Assembly: GCA_947565425.1 (NCBI GenBank) | Contig: CANOFW010000008.1 | Coordinates: 1-64,000 of the forward strand | DNA: 64,000 bases | Reading direction: 5' to 3' | Source of the DNA: an uncultured Lachnospiraceae bacterium | GTDB taxonomy: Bacteria; Bacillota; Clostridia; Lachnospirales; Lachnospiraceae | Translations under genes and position numbers: made by a program | Notes under the pieces: generated by a model | Database searches by the model: none | Told to the model about the DNA's origin: nothing | What the model saw: only the letters and a program-made list of their open reading frames with translations | In this document: positions 36,219-44,843 of the stretch, piece after piece | How positions within the stretch are numbered: position 1 is the stretch's first letter | Layout: each line of letters opens with the position of its first letter

Positions 36219-37757
36219 ATGATTGAGGATGTAAAATTGTTTGCAAAGAGACATACGAATGCATTATTTGTCAACGGAATTATGGCCTGTATCTGTTATT
36301 TACATATGGTATTTTCTCTCAATGTCGGAATAGATACGGAGCGAATTATTCAGGACGAAGGGGCTTTGCTGGATTCCTGGAAAGCTGTGGGCAGACAGGG
36401 GCTTCTTCTGAGCAAGGCGGTTTGGACGCCGGGAGGCTACAATCCATACTTTGCAGGGCTTTTGTTTCTGGCAGGTTTTATTCTGCTGGGTGCGTTTATT
36501 GCATTTCTCTGCTGGACGGTGAGTGGTAAGGACGACAGTTATCCATATGGATTGTTTATGGTGTTATTCACTGTTTGTCCGGCATGGATGCCGCAGTTTT
36601 ATTTTTCTTTGCAGCGGACAGAAGTGGTATTTGGCATGTTTTATGCCGTAGTCTCCGTGTTCGCCTTGAGCCGTCTCATTTATTTTACAGGCAATAAGGT
36701 GGTGTGGACAGTTCTGGGTCTTGTGTCGGGAGTCTGGAGCTTTTGTACGTATCAGGGCTGCGTGGCGTTTTATATTGGTCTTTGCATTATAATTTTCCTG
36801 ATGGATTTTGCGCGAACATATGAGGAAAAGCTTTGGAAAGAATATGCTATAGCTATTTTCAAGCTAATTGGCGGATTTGCCGTAATTTATATTGTAAATA
36901 CGGTGATTACGCGGTTGTTTTTTGGTATGGATATATATCTTCAGGGGCAGATTGCCTGGGGCAAAGCGCCGTTATCGGAAATTATGGGCTATATTGTCAA
37001 GCACATGGCAAAAGTGATGCTCTGGGGATTGGGTAGAGTGGAATACAGTTCGGCATATCCGTTTATGTGTTTGTTTTTGGCAATTGTCTTTTTCAGTTTT
37101 TGCAGAAAGCGCGCAATAAATAAATCTGTGAAGTTTGTATTGTTTCTTGCGCTGGCGGGATTGGCGCTGACGCCGTTTTTGATGACTATTTACACCGGAA
37201 ACCAGTTGGTGGCGCGTTCTCAGTTTGCGTTGCAGCTTGTAGCGGCTTTTGGCTGCATGTTTGCCTATGGCATATGGAAGAAAAAGGAAGGCGCGGGTTA
37301 TCAGTGGGTATGCCGGGCGGCTCTGGTGATTTGCGTGGTGGTGATTTGGTTGAATGTCAGTACCATCTCCCGGCTCTTGTATACCGATGATGTGCGTTAT
37401 CAGGAGGATGTGCGTGTAGCATCGCAAATTGCAGAAGATGTACAGCGCATGCCAGGGGCCGAGGGTTTGCCGATTATTTGTGTGGGCGGCTATGGGGCGC
37501 ATTTGAACCATGCAGCGCGGGGTGCGGACATGTATGGCGTTTCTTTCCTGGCGTGGGATTATACGCCGGCAAACTTGGCGGGCGCTACTGGGCGCGTGGT
37601 GGGCATTATGAATACGCTGGGGATTGATATTGCTGGCACGTTGGATTACAAAGATGAGGCAATCGCTTTGTCAAGAGAGATGGAACATTACCCGAATCAA
37701 GGGTATATATCCGTACAGGATAACTATGTGATTGTGAAGCTTTCGGAGATAGAATAA
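36219..37757 (+). CDS. Membrane glucosyltransferase-like protein (Gtr-II type)
   Basis: 512 residues with about ten membrane helices and a C-terminal external domain (about 400-512). The pattern (short cytoplasmic start, NVGIDTERII external loop, repeated aromatic-rich helices, soluble tail) matches the Glucos_trans_II group that moves the sugar made by GtrB to the outer glycan. GAAAGGAA precedes the ATG. It ends 18 bp before a strong terminator, so the gtrA-like gene beyond it is probably expressed separately or by read-through. Confidence 0.78.
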   Translation: MIEDVKLFAKRHTNALFVNGIMACICYLHMVFSLNVGIDTERIIQDEGALLDSWKAVGRQGLLLSKAVWTPGGYNPYFAGLLFLAGFILLGAFIAFLCWTVSGKDDSYPYGLFMVLFTVCPAWMPQFYFSLQRTEVVFGMFYAVVSVFALSRLIYFTGNKVVWTVLGLVSGVWSFCTYQGCVAFYIGLCIIIFLMDFARTYEEKLWKEYAIAIFKLIGGFAVIYIVNTVITRLFFGMDIYLQGQIAWGKAPLSEIMGYIVKHMAKVMLWGLGRVEYSSAYPFMCLFLAIVFFSFCRKRAINKSVKFVLFLALAGLALTPFLMTIYTGNQLVARSQFALQLVAAFGCMFAYGIWKKKEGAGYQWVCRAALVICVVVIWLNVSTISRLLYTDDVRYQEDVRVASQIAEDVQRMPGAEGLPIICVGGYGAHLNHAARGADMYGVSFLAWDYTPANLAGATGRVVGIMNTLGIDIAGTLDYKDEAIALSREMEHYPNQGYISVQDNYVIVKLSEIE

Positions 37758-37775
37758 GAATGTATTTTGCAAATG

Positions 37776-37811
37776 AATACCCCGCCGTTTCGTTGCGGGG
37801 TATTTGTTTAT
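37776..37811 (+). terminator. Strong terminator after the Gtr-II gene
   Basis: AATACCCCGC (37776-37785) pairs perfectly with GCGGGGTATT (37795-37804), followed by TGTTTAT. It marks the end of the transcript that begins upstream of 24 kb. Confidence 0.85.
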
Positions 37812-37920
37812 CTCAATCGGAGATTGAGATAAAGCCTCCGGCGGATGGCAGGCGTGCGGATATGAATATGTCAGCAAAGCTGACCCGCACGCCGCCGCAA
37901 GAACGCCAGCGGCGTTCTTG
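37810..37920. repeat. Chain of perfect triloop hairpins
   Basis: Three hairpins with three-base loops follow the terminator: ATCTCAATC-GGA-GATTGAGAT (37810-37830); GTCAGC-AAA-GCTGAC (37870-37884) inside GGCGTGCGG/CCGCACGCC (37851-37859, 37885-37893); CAAGAACGCC-AGC-GGCGTTCTTG (37898-37920). It fills the 208-bp gap before the GtrA-like gene and belongs to the same structural style as 10550-10700. Confidence 0.75.
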
Positions 37921-37965
37921 AACTTATAGGAAGACCTTGTCACACTAAAGTGAGAAAGTGAGATT

Positions 37966-38376
37966 ATGATGGAAACAGTCAGAAAATTGTTCCTAAAATT
38001 TAAGTCAGAAATATTGTATTTGTTTTTTGGTGGATGTACTACGCTGGTAAATATTGTCTGTTATTATGTTCTATACCGGCAAGTCCATCTTACAAATTTT
38101 GTAAGCACAGTCGTCGCATGGATTGTTTCTGTGGCGTTTGCATATATTACGAACCGTCAATTTGTATTTGAAAGTGAGGTGAGAGGATTTAAAGGATGGC
38201 TGCAAGAAGCAATTGCCTTTGTTGGCTGCCGTTTTGCCACAGGGGTGATGGATGTCATCATCATGGTACTGGCGGTGGATTGTATGCATTGGAACAGCAT
38301 GGTTTGGAAGATTATATCCAATGTGCTGGTAATTGTGCTTAATTATATTGCAGGTAAATTTTGGATTTTTAAGTAA
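37966..38376 (+). CDS. GtrA-like membrane protein
   Basis: 136 residues with four membrane helices and the GtrA signature (YLFFGGCTTLVNIVCYYVL near 17-35, AYITNRQFVF near 60-69, C-terminal NYIAGKFWIFK). GtrA-type proteins are thought to flip polyprenyl-phosphate sugars outward. It completes the GtrB/Gtr-II/GtrA trio but is cut off from the other two by a terminator and a hairpin chain. The ribosome site (AAGTGAG) is weak. A second in-frame ATG follows the first. Confidence 0.88.
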   Translation: MMETVRKLFLKFKSEILYLFFGGCTTLVNIVCYYVLYRQVHLTNFVSTVVAWIVSVAFAYITNRQFVFESEVRGFKGWLQEAIAFVGCRFATGVMDVIIMVLAVDCMHWNSMVWKIISNVLVIVLNYIAGKFWIFK

Positions 38377-38434
38377 CTGGGAAAGTCCGTAACAGCGGAT
38401 TTTGCTTGGTGAAAAGAGACAGAAGGGATCAGAT

Positions 38435-41263
38435 ATGAAAAAGAAGAGGATATTGTCTGTACTATTGGCAGCAGTGCTGTTGTTTACTATGGATGGAGGC
38501 AGCCTTTATGCCATGGGAATGGAGCCGTACAGACAGGAACAAGAGGGACAGACTGCACAAGAGGGATGGCAAGATGAAACTGTGCAGCCAAAAGATGCAG
38601 CGCCAGAAGAGGAGGAGCGAACGCATACCGTTTGTTTTGAATTGAATGGGGGAACGACCGCAGAGGGCGAACAGAGTTATACCATTCAGGTAAAGGAGGG
38701 AGAGACAGCGGATGCATCTGCAATTACAGAAGTAAAGAAAAAAGGTTACCTCTTTCAAGGCTGGCTGGACAATGAAGGGAATTATTATGTGTTTGATACA
38801 CCGGTAATGGAAGATATCACGTTATCGGCTTCCTGGACGCCGGTTACATACCGCGTACGATTTGATTTGAATGGCGGGCAGGGGCAGGTTCCACAAGACT
38901 GTGTGCTGTCCTATGATGAAAAACTGACGCTTCCGCTCAGTAAGTGCTATCGCAACGATTATGTGTTGATTGGCTGGGAACAGGAAGGCGTGGGCATCTA
39001 TCAGGAACAGTCCGTTGTAGAAAACCTCACGGATACAGAGGGCGCGGTTGTCGTGCTCAAAGCAATCTGGCGGCTGGGAGAATACAAAGTGCGCTTTCAG
39101 GCAAACGGCGGCAGCGGTACAATGGTCGACGAAGCGTTTACCTGTGGAACGGGTAAGAAATTAACGAAGAATAAGTTCACGAGAGCAGGCTATTCCTTTG
39201 CAGGGTGGAATACGAGAAAGGATGGGAAAGGCGTAAGTTATAAGCAGCGGGAGAAAGTTTCCTTTGCCAACCAGAAGGATGGAAACATTGTGACGCTCTA
39301 TGCTATGTGGAAAGGCAATTCCTATAACGTTAAGTATGATGGAAATGGCGCAAAGATTGGTAAAATGTCTGTTTCTAAGCATGTGTATGGTACTTTGAGT
39401 AAACTCAGTGCAAACCGCTTTGTGCGTACAGGGTATAAATTTGTGTGTTGGAATAGCAAAAAGAATGGCAAAGGCAAAGACTACAAAAGCGGCGCCCAGG
39501 TGAAGAAGCTGACGACAAAGGCGGGGGGCACAGTGACGCTTTATGCCAAGTGGAAGGCAGTCACGTATAAGATAAAATACTATACGAACAAAGGTAAACT
39601 CTCCAAAAAAGCTAAGAAGAGTTATACAGTTCAAACGAAGACCTTTGACCTTCCCGTACCCACAAGGAAGGGATATGATTTTGACGGATGGTATAAAGAT
39701 AAAAAATTCAAGAAGCGCGTCAGCTATGTGAGAAAGGGCAATGCCGGAAACAAAACATATTATGCCAAATGGGTAAAATGTACGCGCAAGCCGAATACGA
39801 AATTGACGAAAATCCGCTTGTGTAAAGCGACGAAAAAGGGTATTGTCAGGGTAAAAGCGACAGTAAAGAAACGTGTGGCGAGTTCCGACGACCGTTATTA
39901 CCTGGTATATGTCAACCCCTTTAATGGAAAACCGTACAAGATGGCAAAGAAAGCGCCGAAAAAGAAGAATCTCAGTTTTACCTTAAAAACAGCGGAGAAT
40001 GCGGGATATGCCGCTTCCAAGTTTGGTATTGCCGTGAAAAAGAACGGCAAATATCAATTGATCAGCGGAACTTCCTTTGTGAAGAATCCGGGAAAAGCGG
40101 CAAAGAATAAATCGAAGTATAAGCCTGGAAAAACGAAAAAGGGTATGCAGTTTTACAGTTCCTTAGAGGAGCTTATCGCCTGTAAAGCAAAGAATACGTT
40201 TATTAACCTTACGGTGTATGATGTGTGTGCCAACCCGTCGGTGCCCTACAAATATAATGGCAAGACATATTATTTCAGCAATATGGGATTTTATCCGTGG
40301 TTTGTATCAGAATGCAATAAAAGGGGAATTAATGTTACTGCACAGTTTTTACTGAACTGGGTGGATGGCCAGACGGACTTGATTGATCCTAGTGCAAGAG
40401 TAGCGGGAGCGGCGCAGTTTTATTCCTGGAACGTGCGCGATAATGCGGCAAGAGAGAAGATGGAAGCTATATTCAGTTATGTGGGCGAAGTATTTGGCAG
40501 GAAAAGCTGCTATGTATCCAACTGGATTTTGGGAAATGAAATCAACAATCCGCGTTATTGGCATTATGCGGGCGGGATGTCCGAGGATGCGTATTTCCAG
40601 TCGTATGCTTATGCGTTCCGTTCCTTATATTATGGGGTGCGCAGCCACTATGCCAATGCAAATGTCTTTATCTGCATGGACAATTACTGGAATACAGCGC
40701 CAGCGGGCGGTTACACGGTCAAACACTCCATTGCTTCCTTTGCAAAGCATTTGAATCGTATACAACGAGGATTAAAGTGGAACCTCGCTTATCACGCATA
40801 CTCGGCGCCATTGACCTATACGAACTTCTGGGAGGGGTACGGCATTACCTATGACGAGAACAGCCCTTATGTTACCATGAAGAATCTCGATGTGTTGACG
40901 GATTATATGAAGCGCAATTACCGTTCTTCGATGCGAGTCATTCTCTCTGAACAGGGCTACGCCTCTAATTGGGGGCAGGCGAACCAGGCGGCGGCAATTG
41001 CAGCAAGTTATTACATAGCGGCATGTAATCCGATGGTGGACGCATTTATTATTCGCAGTTACCGCGATCATCCGCTGGAAGCTGCCGACGGGATGCCGAT
41101 GGGCATCGAAGGAAAGGAGGCTTTTGATGTGTATAAGTACATGGACACCACCAAAACCTCTCAATACACAGACCGTTATCTGGGACTGATTAAGATTTCT
41201 TCCTGGGGACAGCTTGTGCCGCGTTATAGCAAAAAGAGACTCTATACGATGTATCGAAGATAG
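38435..41263 (+). CDS. Secreted protein: five InlB-type repeats plus DUF5722-like glycosidase-fold domain
   Basis: 942 residues from ATG 38435 (AAGGG at 38423-38427). A signal peptide (1-26) is followed by an acidic stretch and about five Listeria/Bacteroides repeats (InlB B-repeat) starting at about residues 63, 139, 216, 295 and 373, each with an LNGG-like turn and a GWxxxxxG segment. A Lys-rich linker (about 450-565) follows. The C-terminal 370 residues look like a TIM-barrel hydrolase: SNWILGNEIN offers an acid/base Glu and ILSEQGYASNW a nucleophile Glu, the usual pair of clan GH-A. I recall this as DUF5722. It may trim or anchor to the surface glycan made by the locus; the substrate is unknown. 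There is no LPxTG motif. Confidence 0.78.
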   Translation: MKKKRILSVLLAAVLLFTMDGGSLYAMGMEPYRQEQEGQTAQEGWQDETVQPKDAAPEEEERTHTVCFELNGGTTAEGEQSYTIQVKEGETADASAITEVKKKGYLFQGWLDNEGNYYVFDTPVMEDITLSASWTPVTYRVRFDLNGGQGQVPQDCVLSYDEKLTLPLSKCYRNDYVLIGWEQEGVGIYQEQSVVENLTDTEGAVVVLKAIWRLGEYKVRFQANGGSGTMVDEAFTCGTGKKLTKNKFTRAGYSFAGWNTRKDGKGVSYKQREKVSFANQKDGNIVTLYAMWKGNSYNVKYDGNGAKIGKMSVSKHVYGTLSKLSANRFVRTGYKFVCWNSKKNGKGKDYKSGAQVKKLTTKAGGTVTLYAKWKAVTYKIKYYTNKGKLSKKAKKSYTVQTKTFDLPVPTRKGYDFDGWYKDKKFKKRVSYVRKGNAGNKTYYAKWVKCTRKPNTKLTKIRLCKATKKGIVRVKATVKKRVASSDDRYYLVYVNPFNGKPYKMAKKAPKKKNLSFTLKTAENAGYAASKFGIAVKKNGKYQLISGTSFVKNPGKAAKNKSKYKPGKTKKGMQFYSSLEELIACKAKNTFINLTVYDVCANPSVPYKYNGKTYYFSNMGFYPWFVSECNKRGINVTAQFLLNWVDGQTDLIDPSARVAGAAQFYSWNVRDNAAREKMEAIFSYVGEVFGRKSCYVSNWILGNEINNPRYWHYAGGMSEDAYFQSYAYAFRSLYYGVRSHYANANVFICMDNYWNTAPAGGYTVKHSIASFAKHLNRIQRGLKWNLAYHAYSAPLTYTNFWEGYGITYDENSPYVTMKNLDVLTDYMKRNYRSSMRVILSEQGYASNWGQANQAAAIAASYYIAACNPMVDAFIIRSYRDHPLEAADGMPMGIEGKEAFDVYKYMDTTKTSQYTDRYLGLIKISSWGQLVPRYSKKRLYTMYRR

Positions 41264-41278
41264 GAAAAATGGATAAAT

Positions 41279-41307
41279 TTGCATTTGCCGTAAGTGCGTG
41301 ATATAAT
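41279..41307 (+). promoter_or_regulatory. Promoter for the rfbA-rfbC-ABC exporter unit
   Basis: TTGCAT (41279-41284), a 17-bp spacer, TATAAT (41302-41307), about 65 bp before the next start codon. Confidence 0.6.
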
Positions 41308-41370
41308 ATCCGCGAAAGCAATGGTTTTGTTGATGGTGAATGGACAATTAAAAAGTCAGGAGAATTTAGA

Positions 41371-42426
41371 ATGCAGCTTGCAGTATGTTTGCTTGTGCTT
41401 TTATTGTTAGGCATAGAATTTCATATTTATGGCGCTGCTTTGGGCAGGCTGTTTCACTGGGAATTCAGAAAGTATGAGATGGGGATTTTAGGATTTTTCG
41501 TGTATTTCGGAGTTTTTCAGATAGCGGCTCTGCCGTTAATTCTCCTGCAAAGGCCCTTTCATGAGATGGTGGTATTGTGGCTTTTAATCGCTGTAGTGGT
41601 TCATATCTATGTGTTCATAGCGGCAAGAAAAGAGCTGGGCAGCATGATAAAGGGGATATTTGCCGGAGTTTGGCGTAGCAAAGGACTCTTGCTGGCGGCG
41701 GTGATTGCGTTGGTGTTGTTTTGCTGCTGGTTTGCTGGGACACAGCAGTATGTAGGGTGGGACACGTCCTATTATATCGGGATTGTGGACACCACAACGA
41801 TGACGGATACGATGTTTGTGTATGATGGTGAATCGAATGTCATGGAGAAAGCGTTGGATTTTCGGTACGCATTATCTTCCTTTTATATACATTCGGCGCT
41901 GTTGAGCAGGTTGACCGGCATTAGCGGTATGCTCTTACAGCATTATGTGCTGAGTCCGCTTTGCATTTTCCTGCACGCATCTATCTTGTTTGCGATGGGT
42001 AGGCGTCTGTTCCCGGAAGAGAAAAAAGCGCTGTTTCTAACAGGGCTGGTGTTTATACTGCATCTGGGATTCCATACAAGCTATGCGGCGTCGGATTTTC
42101 TGCTGATACGCAGTTATGAGGCAAAGGGATTCTGTGCCAATGTAGTAATTCCGGCGGTCTTTTATGCGGTGCTCTGTCTGTGGAAGGATAGGCGAAAAAG
42201 GGAACATTGGGCCTTAGCGTTTGTTATTTGCTTTTCTAGTATTCCGGTGTCTATGTCTTCATTGGTGATAGTTCCTGCCATCCTGGTTATTGCGGTGTTG
42301 GCGGATTGGCTGGCGGAGCGAAGCTGGCAGATCTTGTGGCGTGCATTTGTGTGTGTGCTGCCCAATATTGTGTATATTATGCTCTATTTTATGTATATTA
42401 GGGGAATTCGCATCCCCATCAAGTAG
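41371..42426 (+). CDS. Polytopic membrane protein, N-terminal part of a probable split gene
   Basis: 351 residues with about nine membrane helices and an external loop GWDTSYYIGIVDTTTMTDTM after the fourth, similar in style to DUF6077-type membrane proteins of Lachnospiraceae glycan loci. It stops abruptly after a hydrophobic helix (YIMLYFMYIRGIRIPIK). The next reading frame, 40-50 bp away, continues with further helices and an external domain, so the two are likely halves of one former protein of about 630-640 residues. AGGAG precedes the ATG. Function unknown; a lipid-linked sugar transferase or polymerase would fit the place. Confidence 0.65.
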   Translation: MQLAVCLLVLLLLGIEFHIYGAALGRLFHWEFRKYEMGILGFFVYFGVFQIAALPLILLQRPFHEMVVLWLLIAVVVHIYVFIAARKELGSMIKGIFAGVWRSKGLLLAAVIALVLFCCWFAGTQQYVGWDTSYYIGIVDTTTMTDTMFVYDGESNVMEKALDFRYALSSFYIHSALLSRLTGISGMLLQHYVLSPLCIFLHASILFAMGRRLFPEEKKALFLTGLVFILHLGFHTSYAASDFLLIRSYEAKGFCANVVIPAVFYAVLCLWKDRRKREHWALAFVICFSSIPVSMSSLVIVPAILVIAVLADWLAERSWQILWRAFVCVLPNIVYIMLYFMYIRGIRIPIK

Positions 42427-42478
42427 CGACATTTGCATGTGGCAAAAGCCGCGGTAAATATAAAGAATGAGGGAACTT

Positions 42479-43297
42479 ATGTATACAGTAGAGAGTGTAA
42501 AGCAGGTAATTGAGACGTATATGGGATCGACGGTGTTTTTGTCGCTGTTTCTCGTCTGCATGGTTTATGTTTTTTGCCATGGAGATGAGAAAGGGCGCAA
42601 GCGTTTTGCATTCGTCGTAATCCTCAGCGTGCTGTTTATATTTAATAACTTATCGCTGCGTCTGATGGGAAAAGTGACAGGTATTAACACGTATTACCGT
42701 TTTCTCTGGGCAGTACCCATCTTGCCGGTGATTGCCTGGGTGGGGACGAAGGCTGTCATGGATTGCAGGAAATTGTGGGAGAAAGCAGTGGTCTGTGTGC
42801 TGTTGCTGACGCTCTTTGTCGGTGGCACAAGCACCTTTCTTACGGAAGGAAGTATTCGGATTCCGGAAAATATTTATAATCTACCGAAGGATGTGATTGA
42901 AGTTTGTGAGATCATCGAGCAGGACAAGGATAAGGAACACCCGGTCGTCGTGTTTGACGGGGAATTTCAGACCAGGGCAAGATTATACGATCCATCACTG
43001 GTATGGGGAATTGGCCGTAAAGTTTATCAGGAGCATAATAACGCGGAAGGGTATGAAAATGTGCCCAAGCAATACATTGCAGAAAAAGCGATTATCCGGG
43101 CAGTAAATTATGGCATGAAAGACGAACCGAGACGTCTGGCAAGGGCGCTTGATAAGAGGAACGTGGATTATATTGTGACATTCTGTTCTTTTGAGATGGA
43201 TGCCTATCTGGAACAGGTTGGTTTTGGGCTGGTAGACGTTACAGAAACGAGAAGCGTGTATGCCCGCAAAGAAAATGATTTGGAGGTAAATCAATGA
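42479..43297 (+). CDS. Membrane protein, C-terminal part of the same probable split gene
   Basis: 272 residues from ATG 42479, preferred because GAGGGA (42469-42474) is well placed; an in-frame ATG at 42467 has a stop codon two codons upstream and no ribosome site. Four membrane helices (up to about residue 120) lead to an external C-terminal domain of about 150 residues (from [18 protein letters not shown]-like sequence to the end). The architecture completes the preceding membrane protein. Separate translation from its own ribosome site is possible, so it may still be functional as two chains. The stop codon overlaps the ATG of rfbA. Confidence 0.65.
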   Translation: MYTVESVKQVIETYMGSTVFLSLFLVCMVYVFCHGDEKGRKRFAFVVILSVLFIFNNLSLRLMGKVTGINTYYRFLWAVPILPVIAWVGTKAVMDCRKLWEKAVVCVLLLTLFVGGTSTFLTEGSIRIPENIYNLPKDVIEVCEIIEQDKDKEHPVVVFDGEFQTRARLYDPSLVWGIGRKVYQEHNNAEGYENVPKQYIAEKAIIRAVNYGMKDEPRRLARALDKRNVDYIVTFCSFEMDAYLEQVGFGLVDVTETRSVYARKENDLEVNQ

Positions 43298-44172
43298 AAG
43301 GAATAATTTTAGCCGGGGGCGCCGGAACAAGATTGTACCCATTGACGAAGGCAATTTCTAAACAGATCATGCCTGTTTATGACAAGCCGATGATCTATTA
43401 TCCGCTGTCGACTTTGATGTTGGCGGGTATCCGTGAAGTATTGATTATCTCAACGCCCAGGGATCTTCCGGTGTTTGAAGACTTGCTGGGTGACGGAAGT
43501 CAGTTGGGCATGCGGTTCGCCTATGAGGTACAAGAAGAGCCCAGAGGACTTGCGGACGCCTTTATCATTGGGGAAGAATTTATTGGAGAAGATGCAGTGG
43601 CTTTGGTGTTGGGAGACAATATCTTTTACGGTCAAAGTTTTTCCAACGTACTAAAGCAGGTTGCAGAACGGACGGACAGCCAGCCGGGAGCTACGATCTT
43701 TGGATATTATGTCAGAGATCCCAGGGAGTACGGCGTGGTGGAGTTTGATGCGTCGGGAACGGCAATTTCCATTGAGGAGAAGCCGCAGAATCCGAAATCT
43801 AACTATGCTGTGCCGGGATTGTATTTTTATGACAATGACGTGGTGGAGATTGCTAAGAATGTGAAGCCGTCTGCACGTGGTGAGATTGAGATTACGAGCG
43901 TTAATAACGAGTATTTGAGGCGGGGCAGTCTCAAGGTAGAGACGCTGGGACGCGGTTTTGCCTGGCTGGATACCGGGAATCATGATATGCTGCTGGCGGC
44001 GGCAGATTTCGTATCGGCATTTCAGAAACGCCAGGGGCTTTATATCTCTTGCATTGAGGAGATTGCGTATAAACGCGGGTTTATTGATAAGGAGCAGTTA
44101 AAGAGATTGGCGGAACCATTGATGAAAACGGAATATGGGCAGTATTTGATGGAAATTGCCGAAGGATTGTAG
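43294..44172 (+). CDS. rfbA: Glucose-1-phosphate thymidylyltransferase
   Basis: The first step of dTDP-L-rhamnose synthesis: dTTP plus glucose-1-phosphate to dTDP-glucose. 292 residues (family about 290) with the nucleotide-binding loop GGAGTRLYP (8-16), [28 protein letters not shown] (metal-binding Asp) and [14 protein letters not shown] lies eight bases before the ATG, which overlaps the previous stop (ATGA). rfbC follows 30 bp downstream. Confidence 0.97.
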   Translation: MKGIILAGGAGTRLYPLTKAISKQIMPVYDKPMIYYPLSTLMLAGIREVLIISTPRDLPVFEDLLGDGSQLGMRFAYEVQEEPRGLADAFIIGEEFIGEDAVALVLGDNIFYGQSFSNVLKQVAERTDSQPGATIFGYYVRDPREYGVVEFDASGTAISIEEKPQNPKSNYAVPGLYFYDNDVVEIAKNVKPSARGEIEITSVNNEYLRRGSLKVETLGRGFAWLDTGNHDMLLAAADFVSAFQKRQGLYISCIEEIAYKRGFIDKEQLKRLAEPLMKTEYGQYLMEIAEGL

Positions 44173-44202
44173 GACAGAGTTGTTTATAAAGAGGAGATTG
44201 AG

Positions 44203-44784
44203 ATGGGAAAGATTAAAGTGACAGATAATTGTAATGGAATTGAAGGTTTGAGAGTGATTGAGCCTGCAGTATTTGGAGATGCGCGCGGGTACTTTATGGA
44301 GACTTATAATTTTAATGATTTTAAGGAAGCAGGCATCGACTGTGAGTTTGTGCAGGATAATCAGTCTGCCTCTAAAAAAGGTGTGCTGCGCGGGTTACAT
44401 TTCCAGATTAATTATCCGCAGGATAAGCTGGTGCGCGTGGTAAATGGTGAAGTGTTTGATGTGGCGGTAGATTTGCGCGACGGTTCCGAGACATTCGGCA
44501 AGTGGTTCGGTGTGACATTGTCCGCGGAGAATAAGAAGCAGTTTTTTATTCCCAAAGGATTTGCGCATGGTTTTGTCGTCTTGTCTGATTATGCGGAATT
44601 CTGCTATAAAGTGACTGATTTCTATCATCCCAACGATGAAGGCGGACTTCTGTGGAAGGATGAGAAGATAGGCGTAGCGTGGCCGCTGCCGGAAGGGATG
44701 ACAGAGGACGATTTGATTTTGTCCGACAAAGATAAAGTTTGGGGCGGTATTGAGGATTATGTAAACAGTCGCCAAAAGAAGTAG
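44203..44784 (+). CDS. rfbC: dTDP-4-dehydrorhamnose 3,5-epimerase
   Basis: Converts dTDP-4-dehydro-6-deoxy-D-glucose to the L-rhamno form. 193 residues (family about 180-190), a cupin-fold enzyme with RGLHFQ (catalytic His), DLRDGSETFGKW, FIPKGFAHGF and the conserved YKVTDFYHPNDEGG segment. GAGGAG precedes the ATG. With rfbA just upstream and rfbD/rfbB at 25-27 kb, it completes the rhamnose pathway. Confidence 0.96.
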   Translation: MGKIKVTDNCNGIEGLRVIEPAVFGDARGYFMETYNFNDFKEAGIDCEFVQDNQSASKKGVLRGLHFQINYPQDKLVRVVNGEVFDVAVDLRDGSETFGKWFGVTLSAENKKQFFIPKGFAHGFVVLSDYAEFCYKVTDFYHPNDEGGLLWKDEKIGVAWPLPEGMTEDDLILSDKDKVWGGIEDYVNSRQKK

Positions 44785-44843
44785 AGGGATCAACTATCAG
44801 GGAGAGAGTTATGAGCATGTTATGTTAAAGAGGAGGATATGAT

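Noticed and set aside
38630-39780. Tandem repeats that might be read as a CRISPR or DNA-level satellite
   Set aside because: They are protein-level InlB-type repeats of about 75 residues with diverged DNA, not identical DNA repeats.
44785-44843. A promoter before the transglutaminase-like gene
   Set aside because: No -35/-10 pair of acceptable spacing is visible; the gene is probably read from the promoter at 41279.
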